DNA from: Sphingobacterium detergens | GTDB taxonomy: Bacteria > Bacteroidota > Bacteroidia > Sphingobacteriales > Sphingobacteriaceae | DNA length: 64,000 bases | Assembly (NCBI RefSeq): GCF_003610355.1 | Contig: NZ_RAPY01000002.1 | Span: 62,001 to 126,000, forward strand | Direction: 5' to 3' | In this document: in pieces, positions 42,804 to 52,201 of the stretch | Numbering within the stretch: position 1 is the stretch's first letter | Layout of the letters: each line of letters starts with the position of its first letter | Program-made: the position numbers and the translations under genes | The notes under the pieces: model-generated | Database searches by the model: none | The model's input: the letters and a program-made list of their open reading frames with translations, nothing else | Told to the model about the DNA's origin: nothing

Positions 42804-44393
42804 ATGAATCAAGAAAAAGATCAAGTTCTTGTAGCACATCTGGCCAAGCAGGGGATAGATGACAAGATGGTAAATGGGCATCCTGCCGGATTATTTGTGC
42901 TGTTCTTTACGGAAATGTGGGAGCGTTTTAGTTATTATGGAATGCGTGCGCTATTGACCTTATTTTTAATCAGTACGATCGCTGATGGGGGATGGGAATG
43001 GAGCAATGAGCGCGCAATGAAGTTATATGGTTTATATACAGGTTTTGTTTATTTGACCCCGTTGATCGGTGGTATGATTGCAGATAAATTGACCGGTTTT
43101 AAAAAGGCCATCTTGATCGGTGCATTGATTATGACGCTGGGTCATCTATCCATGGCATTTGAGGCTGTCAATTCAGGTTTCTTTTTCTTAGGTCTACTCT
43201 TGATGATCTTAGGAAATGGGATGTTCAAACCGAATATCTCTTCAATGGTTGGAAATCTATACCCAGATAAAAGTGCAAAGAAAGATGCTGGTTACACGAT
43301 TTTCTATATGGGTATCAATGCAGGATCATTTTTGGGAATGCTTTTGTGTGGTTATATCGGTGAGAAGATCGGTTGGCACTATGGATTTGGTTTAGCTGGG
43401 GTTTTCATGTTTTTTGGAATGTTACAATTCTATTTTGGACAGAAAATATTCGGAATTATTGGCGATACTCCCAAAGCTCTACAGGCTCATCATGACGAGA
43501 AAGTCAAAAATAAAGAAGAGGTTGATGAGGTTATACCTGGTCATGTCGTTAGAGACCGCCTTATTGTCGTTACAATATTCATGCTTGCCAGTGTGGTATT
43601 CTTTTTATCTTTTGAGCAAGCCGGAGGTTCAATGTCTATTTTTGCCAAAGATTATACACAGCGTGTACTTTCAGGGGACTCAGCAGTAGCATTTAAATGG
43701 ATTGATACGATCCTAACGATTGTTCCCATTGTTATTGTAACGATTGTATTGACCGCACTGGCCAGAAAGATTTATAAACAATATCCATTGACGATTTTGT
43801 TTACGGCGATTTCCTTTGGTATTATCTGGTGCTTGGGCTTATGGAAAGTATTTCGTGAGATCGGTATAACAGGTTCTGAAGTTGGCGCCTCTTGGTTCCA
43901 GATATTAAATGCCTTTTTTATTATTTCGTTAGCATCCTCTTTCAGTAAATTCTGGGAAAAAATATGGAATCCTTCGGGACCCGTAAAATTCGCTATGGGT
44001 TTGATCTTGGTCGGTATTGGTTTTGCAGCCCTGGCTTACGGTGCAAATGATATTCCACAGGGAGCTAAAACAGCTTCAGTGAGTATGATATGGCTTGTTA
44101 TCGCTTATTTCTTCCACTCAGCGGGAGAACTTTGTCTATCACCCGTAGGACTTTCTTATGTAAGTAAACTGTCTCCAAAGAAATTTTTAGGCTTACTTTT
44201 TGGCTGTTGGTTCTGTGCTTCAGCTATCGCTAATTTTATCGGTGGATTTTTAGGATCGTATATTGATAAAATTACAGCGGAGCATTCGATGTCTTATTTC
44301 TTCATGATCTTTGCTATCGTTCCAGCTGTGACAGCATTATTATTAATCGTTTTCAATCCTATTTTGAAAAAGATGATGCACGGCATCAACTAA
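42804..44393 (+). CDS. POT-family proton-dependent oligopeptide transporter (2 of 4)
   Basis: The 529-residue product shares long blocks with its neighbour (FFTEMWERFSYYGMRALL, GNGMFKPNISSMVGNLYPDK, GYTIFYMGINAGSFLGMLLC, FEQAGGSMSIFAKDYTQRV). The central cytoplasmic loop differs (HHDEKVKNKEEVDEV). This looks like an old tandem duplication. An 83-base gap without a terminator separates the two. Confidence 0.92.
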   Translation: MNQEKDQVLVAHLAKQGIDDKMVNGHPAGLFVLFFTEMWERFSYYGMRALLTLFLISTIADGGWEWSNERAMKLYGLYTGFVYLTPLIGGMIADKLTGFKKAILIGALIMTLGHLSMAFEAVNSGFFFLGLLLMILGNGMFKPNISSMVGNLYPDKSAKKDAGYTIFYMGINAGSFLGMLLCGYIGEKIGWHYGFGLAGVFMFFGMLQFYFGQKIFGIIGDTPKALQAHHDEKVKNKEEVDEVIPGHVVRDRLIVVTIFMLASVVFFLSFEQAGGSMSIFAKDYTQRVLSGDSAVAFKWIDTILTIVPIVIVTIVLTALARKIYKQYPLTILFTAISFGIIWCLGLWKVFREIGITGSEVGASWFQILNAFFIISLASSFSKFWEKIWNPSGPVKFAMGLILVGIGFAALAYGANDIPQGAKTASVSMIWLVIAYFFHSAGELCLSPVGLSYVSKLSPKKFLGLLFGCWFCASAIANFIGGFLGSYIDKITAEHSMSYFFMIFAIVPAVTALLLIVFNPILKKMMHGIN

Positions 44394-44416
44394 GATAACT
44401 GTCTTAAAGTTAGAAT

Positions 44417-44458
44417 AACAATAAAGGGCCGATCATAATTGATCGGCCCTTTATTGTT
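44417..44458. terminator. Bidirectional terminator between convergent genes
   Basis: An 18-pair perfect stem (AACAATAAAGGGCCGATC and complement) with a six-base loop lies between the POT gene and the convergent CNNM/CorC-like gene. Confidence 0.88.
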
Positions 44459-44479
44459 ATTGAAGTGATAAGTTTCGTT

Positions 44480-45772
44480 TTATTCCTCGATTTTTAATAA
44501 CAGCTTATCTATACGATTGCCATCCATGTCCAATACTTCAAATACCATATTTTTGAAGCGTACACGTTCGCCTTCCTCAGGGACGTGATCCAGTAATAAA
44601 AATACCAGACCTCCGACTGTCGTGACATTGTTGATGTCGTCCTCGTCTTCTTCAGAAAGACCTATTTCAAATTCATCCAAGAGATCCTCGATCTGATATT
44701 GGCCATCAACAACATAGTCACCACTTTCCAATTGACGCATTTTGGGGCGTACACTGATGTCGCTTTCGGTAATGTTACCAACCAGGTCGCCTACGATATC
44801 GCGTAGTGTAATAATACCTTGTGGAGAGCCATATTCGTCGATAACCACAGCTTGATGCACCTGCGATGTCCTCAGTGTATTCATAATACTATATGACGGA
44901 CTGAATTCGTTGACGAACTTGATCGGCAACAGAAGTTCCCTGAGATTAAAGGGTTTGTCTTGAAAACATTGTCTAAGCAGCGATTTGACATGAACAACAC
45001 CTTTGATATTATCCAGTCCACCTTCGCAAACAGGATAAATGGAATGGTCATTGTCAAGGATAATCTGTCTGTTCTCTTCAAAACTGTCTTCAAGATCCAG
45101 AAACACAATGTTCTTGCGGTGGGTCATCAGATTGATCGCTTTTTTGTCGCCTAAACTGAGGAGACGATCCACGATATCGTGTTCAATGCCTTCAATTACG
45201 CCACTATCGACTCCCTCGTCGACCAATGCCTTGATCTCTTCTTCGGTCACACTGTTTCCCGTACTTTTGATATTAAGGATCTTGACAATAAACTCAGTAG
45301 AGGCGCTCAATAACCAAACAAATGGTCTGACAATCTTGCTGAGCAAGTTCATGGGGTAAGCAATGAACATGGCGTATTTTTCAGGGATAGCCATTCCGAT
45401 ACGCTTGGGTACCAGCTCGCCAAGAACCAATGAAAAATAGGTAATGATCAGCACCACCAAAACAACCGCTAACTCCTGACTATAGGGTGCGAGTATGCTT
45501 GATTTGTTAAAAACTTCGATCAGGTAGGTGGAGATGCTACCACCCGAAAAGAAACCTGTTAAGATACCAATTAGCGTAATCCCAATCTGTACCGTGGATA
45601 GGAAGCTGTTAGGGGATTCTTTGAGATGTAGTGCAATCTTGGCTGCTGGATTATTCTTATCGCTCTCGGCCTGTAAGCGCGCCTTTCTGCTGGAAACAAT
45701 TGAAATTTCGGAAGCAGATAGGATTCCATTTAAGATGATTAGTACTAAGATTATAATTGCTTCGGTGAGCAT
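44480..45772 (-). CDS. CNNM/CorC-type membrane protein (hemolysin family)
   Basis: The 430-residue protein has an N-terminal DUF21/CNNM membrane domain (LTEAIIILVLIILNGILSASEISIVSSRKARLQ, to about residue 190), two CBS domains (RKNIVFLDLEDSFEENRQIILD to GIITLRDIVGDLVG) and a C-terminal CorC/HlyC domain (LESGDYVVDGQYQIEDLLDEFEIGL). Family members are linked to Mg or Co efflux; the hemolysin name is historical. Confidence 0.9.
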   Translation of the reverse strand: MLTEAIIILVLIILNGILSASEISIVSSRKARLQAESDKNNPAAKIALHLKESPNSFLSTVQIGITLIGILTGFFSGGSISTYLIEVFNKSSILAPYSQELAVVLVVLIITYFSLVLGELVPKRIGMAIPEKYAMFIAYPMNLLSKIVRPFVWLLSASTEFIVKILNIKSTGNSVTEEEIKALVDEGVDSGVIEGIEHDIVDRLLSLGDKKAINLMTHRKNIVFLDLEDSFEENRQIILDNDHSIYPVCEGGLDNIKGVVHVKSLLRQCFQDKPFNLRELLLPIKFVNEFSPSYSIMNTLRTSQVHQAVVIDEYGSPQGIITLRDIVGDLVGNITESDISVRPKMRQLESGDYVVDGQYQIEDLLDEFEIGLSEEDEDDINNVTTVGGLVFLLLDHVPEEGERVRFKNMVFEVLDMDGNRIDKLLLKIEE

Positions 45773-45865
45773 AATGTTATGGAAAAATTGTTTGTGAACG
45801 CTAATTTAAGAAAAAGGCAGCCTAAATGGTAGAACTATCGATATTATATTAAATACCATAACGAA

Positions 45866-45896
45866 AGAAGCTGTATCTTTTCGGGATACAGCTTCT
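45866..45896 (-). terminator. Terminator of the GH109-like gene
   Basis: AGAAGCTGTATC and its complement form a 12-pair stem 24 bases after the stop codon, read on the minus strand. Confidence 0.75.
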
Positions 45897-45919
45897 ATGG
45901 TTTATACTATTTTTTGATA

Positions 45920-47266
45920 TTATATACCGCTATCGTCAAGCATAAAGGTATTTTTCTTTGTTTTCCATTTTCCTTTTGTGAAATCTGGGAACTCTAACGT
46001 TTTATTACCTTTTTTGATCGATTCTGTAGAAAGTGGGAATACTGCACTCATTGTTACTGAATCATAAACGTCAATTGGCGTTTGAACTTTTTGTTTTACA
46101 GCTTGGATAAATGCATTGAATACAAACCAGTCCATACCACCGTGACCTGAACCAGTTGCTAATTCTTCGTATTTCTTCCAGATAGGGTGATCATATTTTT
46201 TAACCCACTCGTCTGCCGGATCCCAAGTGTGGGGTTTTGATTTACCTTCGATATGGATACCTTTAGCGACGTCCATCCAGATACCGTCTGTACCCTGTAC
46301 ACGGAAACCGATAGAATATGGTCTTGGTAAATGGGTATCATGTGTCAACAACATTGTTTCACCATTCGCACATTGTAACATCGTTTGTGTAATGTCGCCG
46401 TTTTTATAGTTTAACTTGCTATTTGGGTGTCCTGGGGATACTTTATTCACATAAGCCGCCAAACCACGTGCCTTACTTGAGTAAGATGTGATATGTGTAA
46501 ATCTATTGCCTTTGTTGATGTCAACAAATTGCATGATTGGACCTAGACCATGTGTTGGGTAAAGGTCACCATCTTGGTCGATGTTGAACTGTGTACGCCA
46601 TTGTGCTTCAGAAAGTGCTTTAGGCCCGTATTCTACACCATGACCGTAATAACTCTTTCCATCATTGAATAGAACTTCACGTAAATCATGTTGATAGCCA
46701 CCTTCAAGATGTAACAATTCGCCAAATAAACCTTGTCTGTGCATATTTAATACAGCAAGCACATCACGACGGAAAGCAACATTTTCCAATGTCATATAAG
46801 GTTTACCTGTTTCTTCAGAAGCTTTTACAACATCCCAGTGATCTTGTACTGTTAAGCCTGCGATAACCTCACAACCGACATATAAACCCGCTTTCATGGC
46901 ATCAATAGCTTGGTCTTTGTGAAATTGCCAAGGTGTTGCGATGATAACGGCATCTAATTTTTCGCTGCTCAACATTTTTTTGTAAGCATCAACGCCTCCA
47001 GTATACTCTTTCGGAAGTTTGGTGCCTTTCTCATTGAACTGTTTACGGCATTGTGCAAGAGATTCTTCTTGTGTATCACATACTGCCACAATTTCTAAGT
47101 CGTCTCTATGTAAGGCAATCTGAACGTGATTACGTCCACGAAGGCCAACCCCGATAAAGCCGATTTTTATCTTCCCGTTTGTTTGAGCGAATAGGTCTGT
47201 GCTTGAAAGAACGCCGATTCCAGCGGTAGTGATGGCAGTTGATTTAATGAAATTTCTTCTATCCAT
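45920..47266 (-). CDS. GH109-type NAD-dependent glycosidase (Gfo/Idh/MocA fold), probable alpha-N-acetylgalactosaminidase
   Basis: A Tat signal (DRRNFIKSTAITTAGIGVLSSTD) precedes a Rossmann domain (KIKIGFIGVGLRGRNHVQIALHRDDLEIVAVCD). The C-terminal part has the segments I associate with GH109: CEVIAGLTVQDHWDVVKASEE, RRDVLAVLNMHRQGLFGELLHLEGGYQHDLR, YPTHGLGPIMQFVDINKGNRFTHI, PRPYSIGFRVQGTDGIWMD and GGMDWFVFNAFIQAV. GH109 enzymes bind NAD tightly and cleave alpha-GalNAc by an oxidation-elimination cycle. It diverges from a NahK-like kinase gene across LacI-type operators, which fits release of GalNAc outside and its phosphorylation inside. An ordinary Gfo/Idh/MocA dehydrogenase is the alternative. 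Confidence 0.82.
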   Translation of the reverse strand: MDRRNFIKSTAITTAGIGVLSSTDLFAQTNGKIKIGFIGVGLRGRNHVQIALHRDDLEIVAVCDTQEESLAQCRKQFNEKGTKLPKEYTGGVDAYKKMLSSEKLDAVIIATPWQFHKDQAIDAMKAGLYVGCEVIAGLTVQDHWDVVKASEETGKPYMTLENVAFRRDVLAVLNMHRQGLFGELLHLEGGYQHDLREVLFNDGKSYYGHGVEYGPKALSEAQWRTQFNIDQDGDLYPTHGLGPIMQFVDINKGNRFTHITSYSSKARGLAAYVNKVSPGHPNSKLNYKNGDITQTMLQCANGETMLLTHDTHLPRPYSIGFRVQGTDGIWMDVAKGIHIEGKSKPHTWDPADEWVKKYDHPIWKKYEELATGSGHGGMDWFVFNAFIQAVKQKVQTPIDVYDSVTMSAVFPLSTESIKKGNKTLEFPDFTKGKWKTKKNTFMLDDSGI

Positions 47267-47377
47267 TGTTTTGAGATATGAGGAGTTTGTATATTAGTTA
47301 TTTATCTTACAATAAGAACCGTCTATGTGACTGGCTCTTATCAACAAATATATTATTTCATTTGCTATAAATGAAAG

Positions 47378-47392
47378 TGCAAACGATTGTTT
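47378..47392. promoter_or_regulatory. LacI-type operator, site 1
   Basis: CAAACGATTG has the central CG and near-palindromic form of LacI-family operators. Its exact reverse complement occurs at site 2, 32 bases away, about three helical turns. Confidence 0.6.
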
Positions 47393-47409
47393 AAATTTAT
47401 TAAATTTCA

Positions 47410-47425
47410 TGCAATCGTTTGATTG
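47410..47425. promoter_or_regulatory. LacI-type operator, site 2
   Basis: TGCAATCGTTTGATTG contains CAATCGTTTG, the reverse complement of the site 1 core. It lies 74 bases before the kinase start and 144 bases before the glycosidase start. No lacI-like gene is in this window. Confidence 0.6.
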
Positions 47426-47498
47426 AAATAAAAATTATCATTTATTAATTCAATTTATGATATTGCAAGCACATTGATGATTTAAAAAACATAGTTTA

Positions 47499-48605
47499 AT
47501 GTCTGATTTTAACCAATTAGTAGTAGAGAACGCAGCAAAACAATTCACATTAGAAGGAGATATCATTTCAGTGCAGCCTTTTGGTTCTGGTCATATCAAT
47601 GATACTTATCGTGTAATTACCTCCATAGATAGTGGAATATCGCATTTATTGCAACGCATTAATCATCACGTTTTTCCAAATGTGGACGGTTTGATGCATA
47701 ATATTGAAATCGTAACAAAACATCTTAGTAAAAAAGTAAAAGTTGCAGAAGGGAAGCAGGTTAGTGATCATGTTCTGACGATCATTCCTACACTGGAGGG
47801 CAAACTATATACAACGGATAGTACCGGGAATTACTGGCGTATGTTTATCCTGATCGAGGATACGAAGAGTTATGATATCGTGGAGACGGAAGTGCAGGCC
47901 GCAGAAGGTGGACGTGCTTTTGGACTGTTCCAGAAACAGCTTTCTGACCTGGATGCTTCCCGTATTGTGGAGGTACTTCCTAATTTTCATAATGTAGAAT
48001 TCCGACTTGATAACCTGAGAAAGGCTATCGCAAAAGATGTCTGCCAACGTGTTCGTCTGGTGCAAGATAAACTGGATTTTATCTTTAATCGTGAAGACCG
48101 CATGAAGACGATTCTGGATTTGGGAAATAAAGGTGCATTGCCGCTACGTATCACACATAACGATACAAAGTTTAACAATGTATTGTTGGATGTTCATGAT
48201 AAAATGCAGTGTGTAATCGATCTGGATACAGTTATGCCAGGGTATGTGGCTTATGATTTTGGGGATGCCATCCGTACCATTATAAATCCCGTAGCCGAAG
48301 ATGAGAAGGATATATCGAAAATCGTGCTGAACCTTTCATTATATAAGGCTTATGCGGAAGGATATTTGGAAGAAGCAAACGAATTTTTGACGACACTGGA
48401 AAAAGAAACTTTGGTGGATGGCGCATTTTTGTTGCCTTATATGCAAGGTGTGCGTTTCTTGACCGATTATATCGAGGGTGACCACTATTATAAAACCAAA
48501 TATGATGAACATAATTTGGTACGCACCAATACACAGCTGAAATTGGTAGAGGAGATGGAAAAGAATGAGGAATTTATGAGAAAGGTAATTTTTGATTGTA
48601 TTTAA
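47499..48605 (+). CDS. NahK-like N-acetylhexosamine kinase (APH fold)
   Basis: The 368-residue protein has an aminoglycoside-phosphotransferase fold: nucleotide loop VQPFGSGHINDTYRV, catalytic ITHNDTKFNNVLLD and metal-binding CVIDLDTVMPGYVAYDFGDAIR. These segments match N-acetylhexosamine 1-kinase (NahK), which phosphorylates GlcNAc or GalNAc at C1. It probably acts in the cytoplasm on sugar released by the divergent GH109-like enzyme. Other APH-fold sugar kinases (for example for amino sugars of other types) cannot be excluded. Confidence 0.78.
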   Translation: MSDFNQLVVENAAKQFTLEGDIISVQPFGSGHINDTYRVITSIDSGISHLLQRINHHVFPNVDGLMHNIEIVTKHLSKKVKVAEGKQVSDHVLTIIPTLEGKLYTTDSTGNYWRMFILIEDTKSYDIVETEVQAAEGGRAFGLFQKQLSDLDASRIVEVLPNFHNVEFRLDNLRKAIAKDVCQRVRLVQDKLDFIFNREDRMKTILDLGNKGALPLRITHNDTKFNNVLLDVHDKMQCVIDLDTVMPGYVAYDFGDAIRTIINPVAEDEKDISKIVLNLSLYKAYAEGYLEEANEFLTTLEKETLVDGAFLLPYMQGVRFLTDYIEGDHYYKTKYDEHNLVRTNTQLKLVEEMEKNEEFMRKVIFDCI

Positions 48606-48629
48606 CGATTTTATACCTTTAATATTTTG

Positions 48630-48662
48630 AGAAGCTTCCATCTGATGATGAAGCTTCTTTTT
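48630..48662 (+). terminator. Terminator of the kinase gene
   Basis: AGAAGCTTC and GAAGCTTCT arms with an 11-base loop are followed by TTTTTCTT, 24 bases after the stop. Confidence 0.78.
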
Positions 48663-48678
48663 CTTAACTTTATTGTAT

Positions 48679-49326
48679 ATGAAGAAACTAACCATTCTGC
48701 CTATTGCATCAGATTTGACCGGCAGTCACAATTTTAATCAGCTTTCGGATCTTGTCAAAGATTTGGAATGGAATACATTGGAATATAGTAATTGGAGCGA
48801 GTCGTATCCTTACAAGCCGCAGGTGCGATTTAAAATTGGTTACACGCAAAAAGCATTGCTGTTGCAGTTTGATGTCGCAGAAGAGCAATTGCGTGGAAAT
48901 TATGCGGAGGTGAATCAAAATGTATGGGAGGATAGCTGTGTAGAGCTTTTTGTTTCGTTTGATGATCGTCAGCATTATTATAATATTGAGTTTAATTTGA
49001 TAGGAACAGGATTGATCGGCTACGGAACTCCTGATAAATCAACGAGAAACAGGCTCAGTGCGGCAGAGATTGAGACGGTACAGGCATTCTCCATGATTGA
49101 ACGGCATAGTGGTACGGACAGACGTTGGAGCATGATCCAGGTCATTCCACTGGCTGTCTTTAAATTTAATGATACAAGTGATCTGAAAGGGAAGAAAATA
49201 CATGGGAACTTTTACAAGTGTGGTGACAACCTAAAAAATCCGCATTTTCTGTCATGGAATAAAGTAGATAATCCAACTCCTAATTTCCATTTACCTCAAT
49301 TCTTTGGGGAATTGATTTTTGGATAG
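48679..49326 (+). CDS. CBM9-like carbohydrate-binding protein
   Basis: I start at the ATG for MKKLTILPIASDLTG. The 215 residues follow the CBM9-type sandwich seen in Bacteroidota: VRFKIGYTQKALLLQFDVAEEQLRG, VWEDSCVELFVSFDDRQHYYNIEFNLIGTGLIGYG, and HFLSWNKVDNPTPNFHLPQFFGELIF. No signal peptide is visible, so it is either cytoplasmic or exported otherwise. The nearby glycosidase and kinase suggest a link with sugar use. Confidence 0.75.
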   Translation: MKKLTILPIASDLTGSHNFNQLSDLVKDLEWNTLEYSNWSESYPYKPQVRFKIGYTQKALLLQFDVAEEQLRGNYAEVNQNVWEDSCVELFVSFDDRQHYYNIEFNLIGTGLIGYGTPDKSTRNRLSAAEIETVQAFSMIERHSGTDRRWSMIQVIPLAVFKFNDTSDLKGKKIHGNFYKCGDNLKNPHFLSWNKVDNPTPNFHLPQFFGELIFG

Positions 49327-49352
49327 AAGTTGGATTATTAAAATGTTGATGC

Positions 49353-49691
49353 TTATTGGTAAACAGATTCTTTTTTGAATTTTTTTGCCAATAAAGCATA
49401 CACCAAAACACGGTATTTATTTTTATTGGATTTACCAATAGTGGTAATAACCTCTTCTAATGCCTTGTCTAAATCAGGACCATCTTTAAGACCTAATTTT
49501 TTGATCAGGAAATTTTGCTTGACACGATTAAGCTCCTCGGGATCTGATGCTGCAATAGTTTCTGAATCTGCATTGTAAATGGAAGGACCCATTCCTTTTG
49601 TCACTTTTGCAATGAATGCATCATCTAGTGATAGACCAAGTTTTTTGGATTCTGCAGTATATGCAGCAATTTTTTCATCTAATTTGCTCAT
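49353..49691 (-). CDS. DUF2853 family protein
   Basis: The 112 residues (KIAAYTAESKKLGLSLDDAFIAKVTKGMGPSIYNADSETIAASDPEELNRVKQNFLIKKLGL) match the DUF2853 pattern, a small helical protein of unknown role. The gene converges on the CBM9-like gene with only 26 bases between the stops. Confidence 0.8.
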   Translation of the reverse strand: MSKLDEKIAAYTAESKKLGLSLDDAFIAKVTKGMGPSIYNADSETIAASDPEELNRVKQNFLIKKLGLKDGPDLDKALEEVITTIGKSNKNKYRVLVYALLAKKFKKESVYQ

Positions 49692-49851
49692 AATTATGTA
49701 AATGATTTAATTGTAGTAAGTTAAGTTAGGAGAAAAAACTTGGAAAACAAAATAATTCTTGGGGGATAAATAAAGATTGTTACATTTGTAACCGTTTAAG
49801 TGCCGGTAACTGAAAGTGTGGAAAAATTCAGCGAATTATTCTTTGCAATTG

Positions 49852-49882
49852 TTGCAAATTACATTTTTATAAATTATCTTTG
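49852..49882 (+). promoter_or_regulatory. Promoter of rpmE2
   Basis: TTG and TATCTTTG are 23 bases apart (start to start), an exact fit to the Bacteroidota sigma-A consensus. The L31 start codon is 37 bases downstream. Confidence 0.8.
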
Positions 49883-49918
49883 CACCTCAATAATTGAATA
49901 TACGTAATCATAATAATA

Positions 49919-50167
49919 ATGAAAAAAGATTTGCATCCTTCAAATTACAGATTAGTTGTATTTAAAGATATGTCAAACGACTATGCTTTTATTACTAAAT
50001 CTTGTGTTGACACGAAAGAGACTATTCAGTGGGAAGATGGTAATGAGTATCCAGTTGTAAAATTAGAGATTTCTCATACATCACACCCTTTCTATACAGG
50101 TAAAATGAAATTGGTTGATACTGCTGGACGTATCGACAAATTCCGTAGCCGTTACAACAAAAAATAA
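49919..50167 (+). CDS. rpmE2: 50S ribosomal protein L31, type B
   Basis: The 82 residues ([59 protein letters not shown]) are typical of L31. It lacks the CxxC zinc pair of type-A L31 and has the longer type-B form. A hairpin terminator follows. Confidence 0.96.
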   Translation: MKKDLHPSNYRLVVFKDMSNDYAFITKSCVDTKETIQWEDGNEYPVVKLEISHTSHPFYTGKMKLVDTAGRIDKFRSRYNKK

Positions 50168-50198
50168 TTGTAGCAGATCTGTATATTACAATATTAAG

Positions 50199-50230
50199 AA
50201 CTCGATAAATGCTATTTGTCGGGTTTTTTT
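50199..50230 (+). terminator. Terminator of rpmE2
   Basis: An 11-pair stem with two G-T pairs (AACTCGATAAA/TTTGTCGGGTT) is followed by seven T. Confidence 0.75.
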
Positions 50231-50245
50231 TATTATTTTTATTTT

Positions 50246-51412
50246 GTGAAAATCTTTTTTGTAGATTGTTTTGATGCTATCCGACCGTTGGATAAGCTCA
50301 CTTTCCCGCTGACTTCTTTTGATAAAAAGAGTTTATATCCTTTTACCTTTATTAAATCATGTCTTGACTTACGTGTCGGTATACTGACGCTAAGAGAGAA
50401 ATGGAATAGGTTGGCCCAAATGTTCAATTTAGAGCTTGCTGAAGGTGATATTCTGGAAGATGGTATTCTATGTCTGTCCGAGAATATTATTCCATCTGAG
50501 GGCTTATTGCGGGCTATTGCTACAATGGAAGTGGGAGATGCCTTACAACAAAACGGAACAGTCTTCGCCTGGCGATATCATCAAGAAGGTGTCTTTAAAC
50601 TAAAAGGTGCTGATGATACCATATCTTTGTTGAATGGGGTAGAGGATCTGTTTTTATTAACAGGCGCTGAAATTGTCAATGATTTCAATCTTTTAGCAAA
50701 AAAGACCGCTGCTGCGACTGTCTCTCCGACAAATCAGCTGCTGGGTACAGATTTTTACATTGCAGAACAGGTCACGATGGAGTGTGTGACACTCAACTCG
50801 ACTACTGGGCCCATTTATATTGATGAAGGTGTTACAATTATGGAAGGGGCGCATCTTCGGGGACCTTTATACCTAGGGAAGGGCGCTGTCGTGAAAATGG
50901 GTGCAACAATCTATGGGAATGTATCTGTTGGTAAGCAGAGCGTTGTAGGTGGTGAAGTGGGTAATTCAGTTATTGGTGACTTCTCCGCAAAAGGTCATCA
51001 CGGCTATTTGGGCTGTTCGGTCATTGGTGACTGGTGTAATCTCGGCGCAGGAACATCCAATTCAAATCTAAAAAACAATCTAAAAACGGTTACGATTTAT
51101 GATTATAAACTGGAAGACTTTAGAGATACAGGTTTATTGAAGTGTGGTGTCTTTATAGGTGACTATACACGAGCGGGGATCAACTCATCTTTCAATACCG
51201 GAACCGTAATTGGAATTGCAAGTATGCTAGCAGATACAAGTTTTTATGCTAAATTTGTACCGTCGTTTGCCTGGGTGTTCAATGGGGATACACAGATCTA
51301 TAACTTTGATAAGTTTATGGCGTATCTGGAAGCACTATATATATCGAAAAATGAGGAACTACCGGAACGGCTCATAAGGGAATTGAATCAACTTAACAAA
51401 AAATATAATTAA
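50246..51412 (+). CDS. GlmU-like sugar-1-phosphate nucleotidyltransferase/acyltransferase
   Basis: I start at the GTG giving VKIFFVDCFDAIRPLDKL; the upstream frame lies inside the rpmE2 terminator. The 388 residues lack the GlmU pyrophosphorylase signature but have SLYPFTFIKSCLDLRVGILTLREKW, then a left-handed beta-helix (GPIYIDEGVTIMEGAHLRGPLYLGKGAVVKMGATIYGNVSVG and NLGAGTSNSNLKNN). This is the Bacteroidota GlmU-family protein. Its substrate is unproven; a role in UDP-sugar synthesis is likely. Confidence 0.85.
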   Translation: MKIFFVDCFDAIRPLDKLTFPLTSFDKKSLYPFTFIKSCLDLRVGILTLREKWNRLAQMFNLELAEGDILEDGILCLSENIIPSEGLLRAIATMEVGDALQQNGTVFAWRYHQEGVFKLKGADDTISLLNGVEDLFLLTGAEIVNDFNLLAKKTAAATVSPTNQLLGTDFYIAEQVTMECVTLNSTTGPIYIDEGVTIMEGAHLRGPLYLGKGAVVKMGATIYGNVSVGKQSVVGGEVGNSVIGDFSAKGHHGYLGCSVIGDWCNLGAGTSNSNLKNNLKTVTIYDYKLEDFRDTGLLKCGVFIGDYTRAGINSSFNTGTVIGIASMLADTSFYAKFVPSFAWVFNGDTQIYNFDKFMAYLEALYISKNEELPERLIRELNQLNKKYN

Positions 51413-51424
51413 ATCGTAAAAATC

Positions 51425-52192
51425 ATGCGTAAGAAAATCGTAGCTGGTAATTGGAAAATGAATTTAGACTATCAATCAGGATTAAGTTTATTCTCTGAAA
51501 TTATCAATATGGCCAAAGATGAGGTAATTGGAAATCAGGAACTGGTTGTTTGTAGCCCTTTCATCCACTTGTCAAGTCTTGGGCAATTATCTAAGAATGT
51601 TGCTAATGTGAATATTGGTGCACAAAATATTCATCAGGCGGAGTCTGGAGCATACACAGGTGAGATTTCAGCAGGTCAGGTAAAATCGGTGGGTGCTTCA
51701 CATGTGATCTTAGGTCACTCTGAAAGACGTGCTTATTTTGGTGAAACAGATGCGTTGTTGGCTGCTAAAGTAGATATCGCGCTGAAACATGGCCTGACGC
51801 CTATATTTTGTATCGGCGAAACAAAAGAAGAACGTGAATCGGGTGATTTCTTTGAAATAATTAAAACACAATTGACAGCTGGATTGTTCCATTTGTCCAA
51901 TGAAGATTTTGCTGCAGTCGTATTGGCTTATGAGCCAGTTTGGGCGATTGGGACAGGACTTACGGCTAGCCCAGAGCAAGCGCAGGAAGTTCATCAGTTT
52001 ATTCGTCAGGTTGTCGCAGAAAAATACGGCCAAGAAGCAGCGGATAACACAAGTATCCTGTATGGTGGATCTTGTAATCCGGGCAATGCGAAGGATCTAT
52101 TTGCACAGGCAGATATTGACGGTGGTTTGATTGGAGGAGCTTCATTGAAATCGAGAGATTTTATTGATATTGCCAAAGTGTTTAACGGCTAA
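51425..52192 (+). CDS. tpiA: Triosephosphate isomerase
   Basis: All catalytic segments are present in 255 residues: AGNWKMN (Lys), VILGHSERR (His), [16 protein letters not shown] (Glu) and the phosphate loop [12 protein letters not shown] with GGLIGGASL. It interconverts dihydroxyacetone phosphate and glyceraldehyde 3-phosphate. It is the second gene of a run glmU-like, tpiA, prmA, mpl with gaps of 7 to 12 bases. Confidence 0.98.
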   Translation: MRKKIVAGNWKMNLDYQSGLSLFSEIINMAKDEVIGNQELVVCSPFIHLSSLGQLSKNVANVNIGAQNIHQAESGAYTGEISAGQVKSVGASHVILGHSERRAYFGETDALLAAKVDIALKHGLTPIFCIGETKEERESGDFFEIIKTQLTAGLFHLSNEDFAAVVLAYEPVWAIGTGLTASPEQAQEVHQFIRQVVAEKYGQEAADNTSILYGGSCNPGNAKDLFAQADIDGGLIGGASLKSRDFIDIAKVFNG

Positions 52193-52201
52193 TTTTTAGA
52201 A

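Noticed and set aside
47267..47498. Riboswitch upstream of the kinase gene
   Set aside because: No known aptamer pattern; the inverted repeats are better explained as protein operators.
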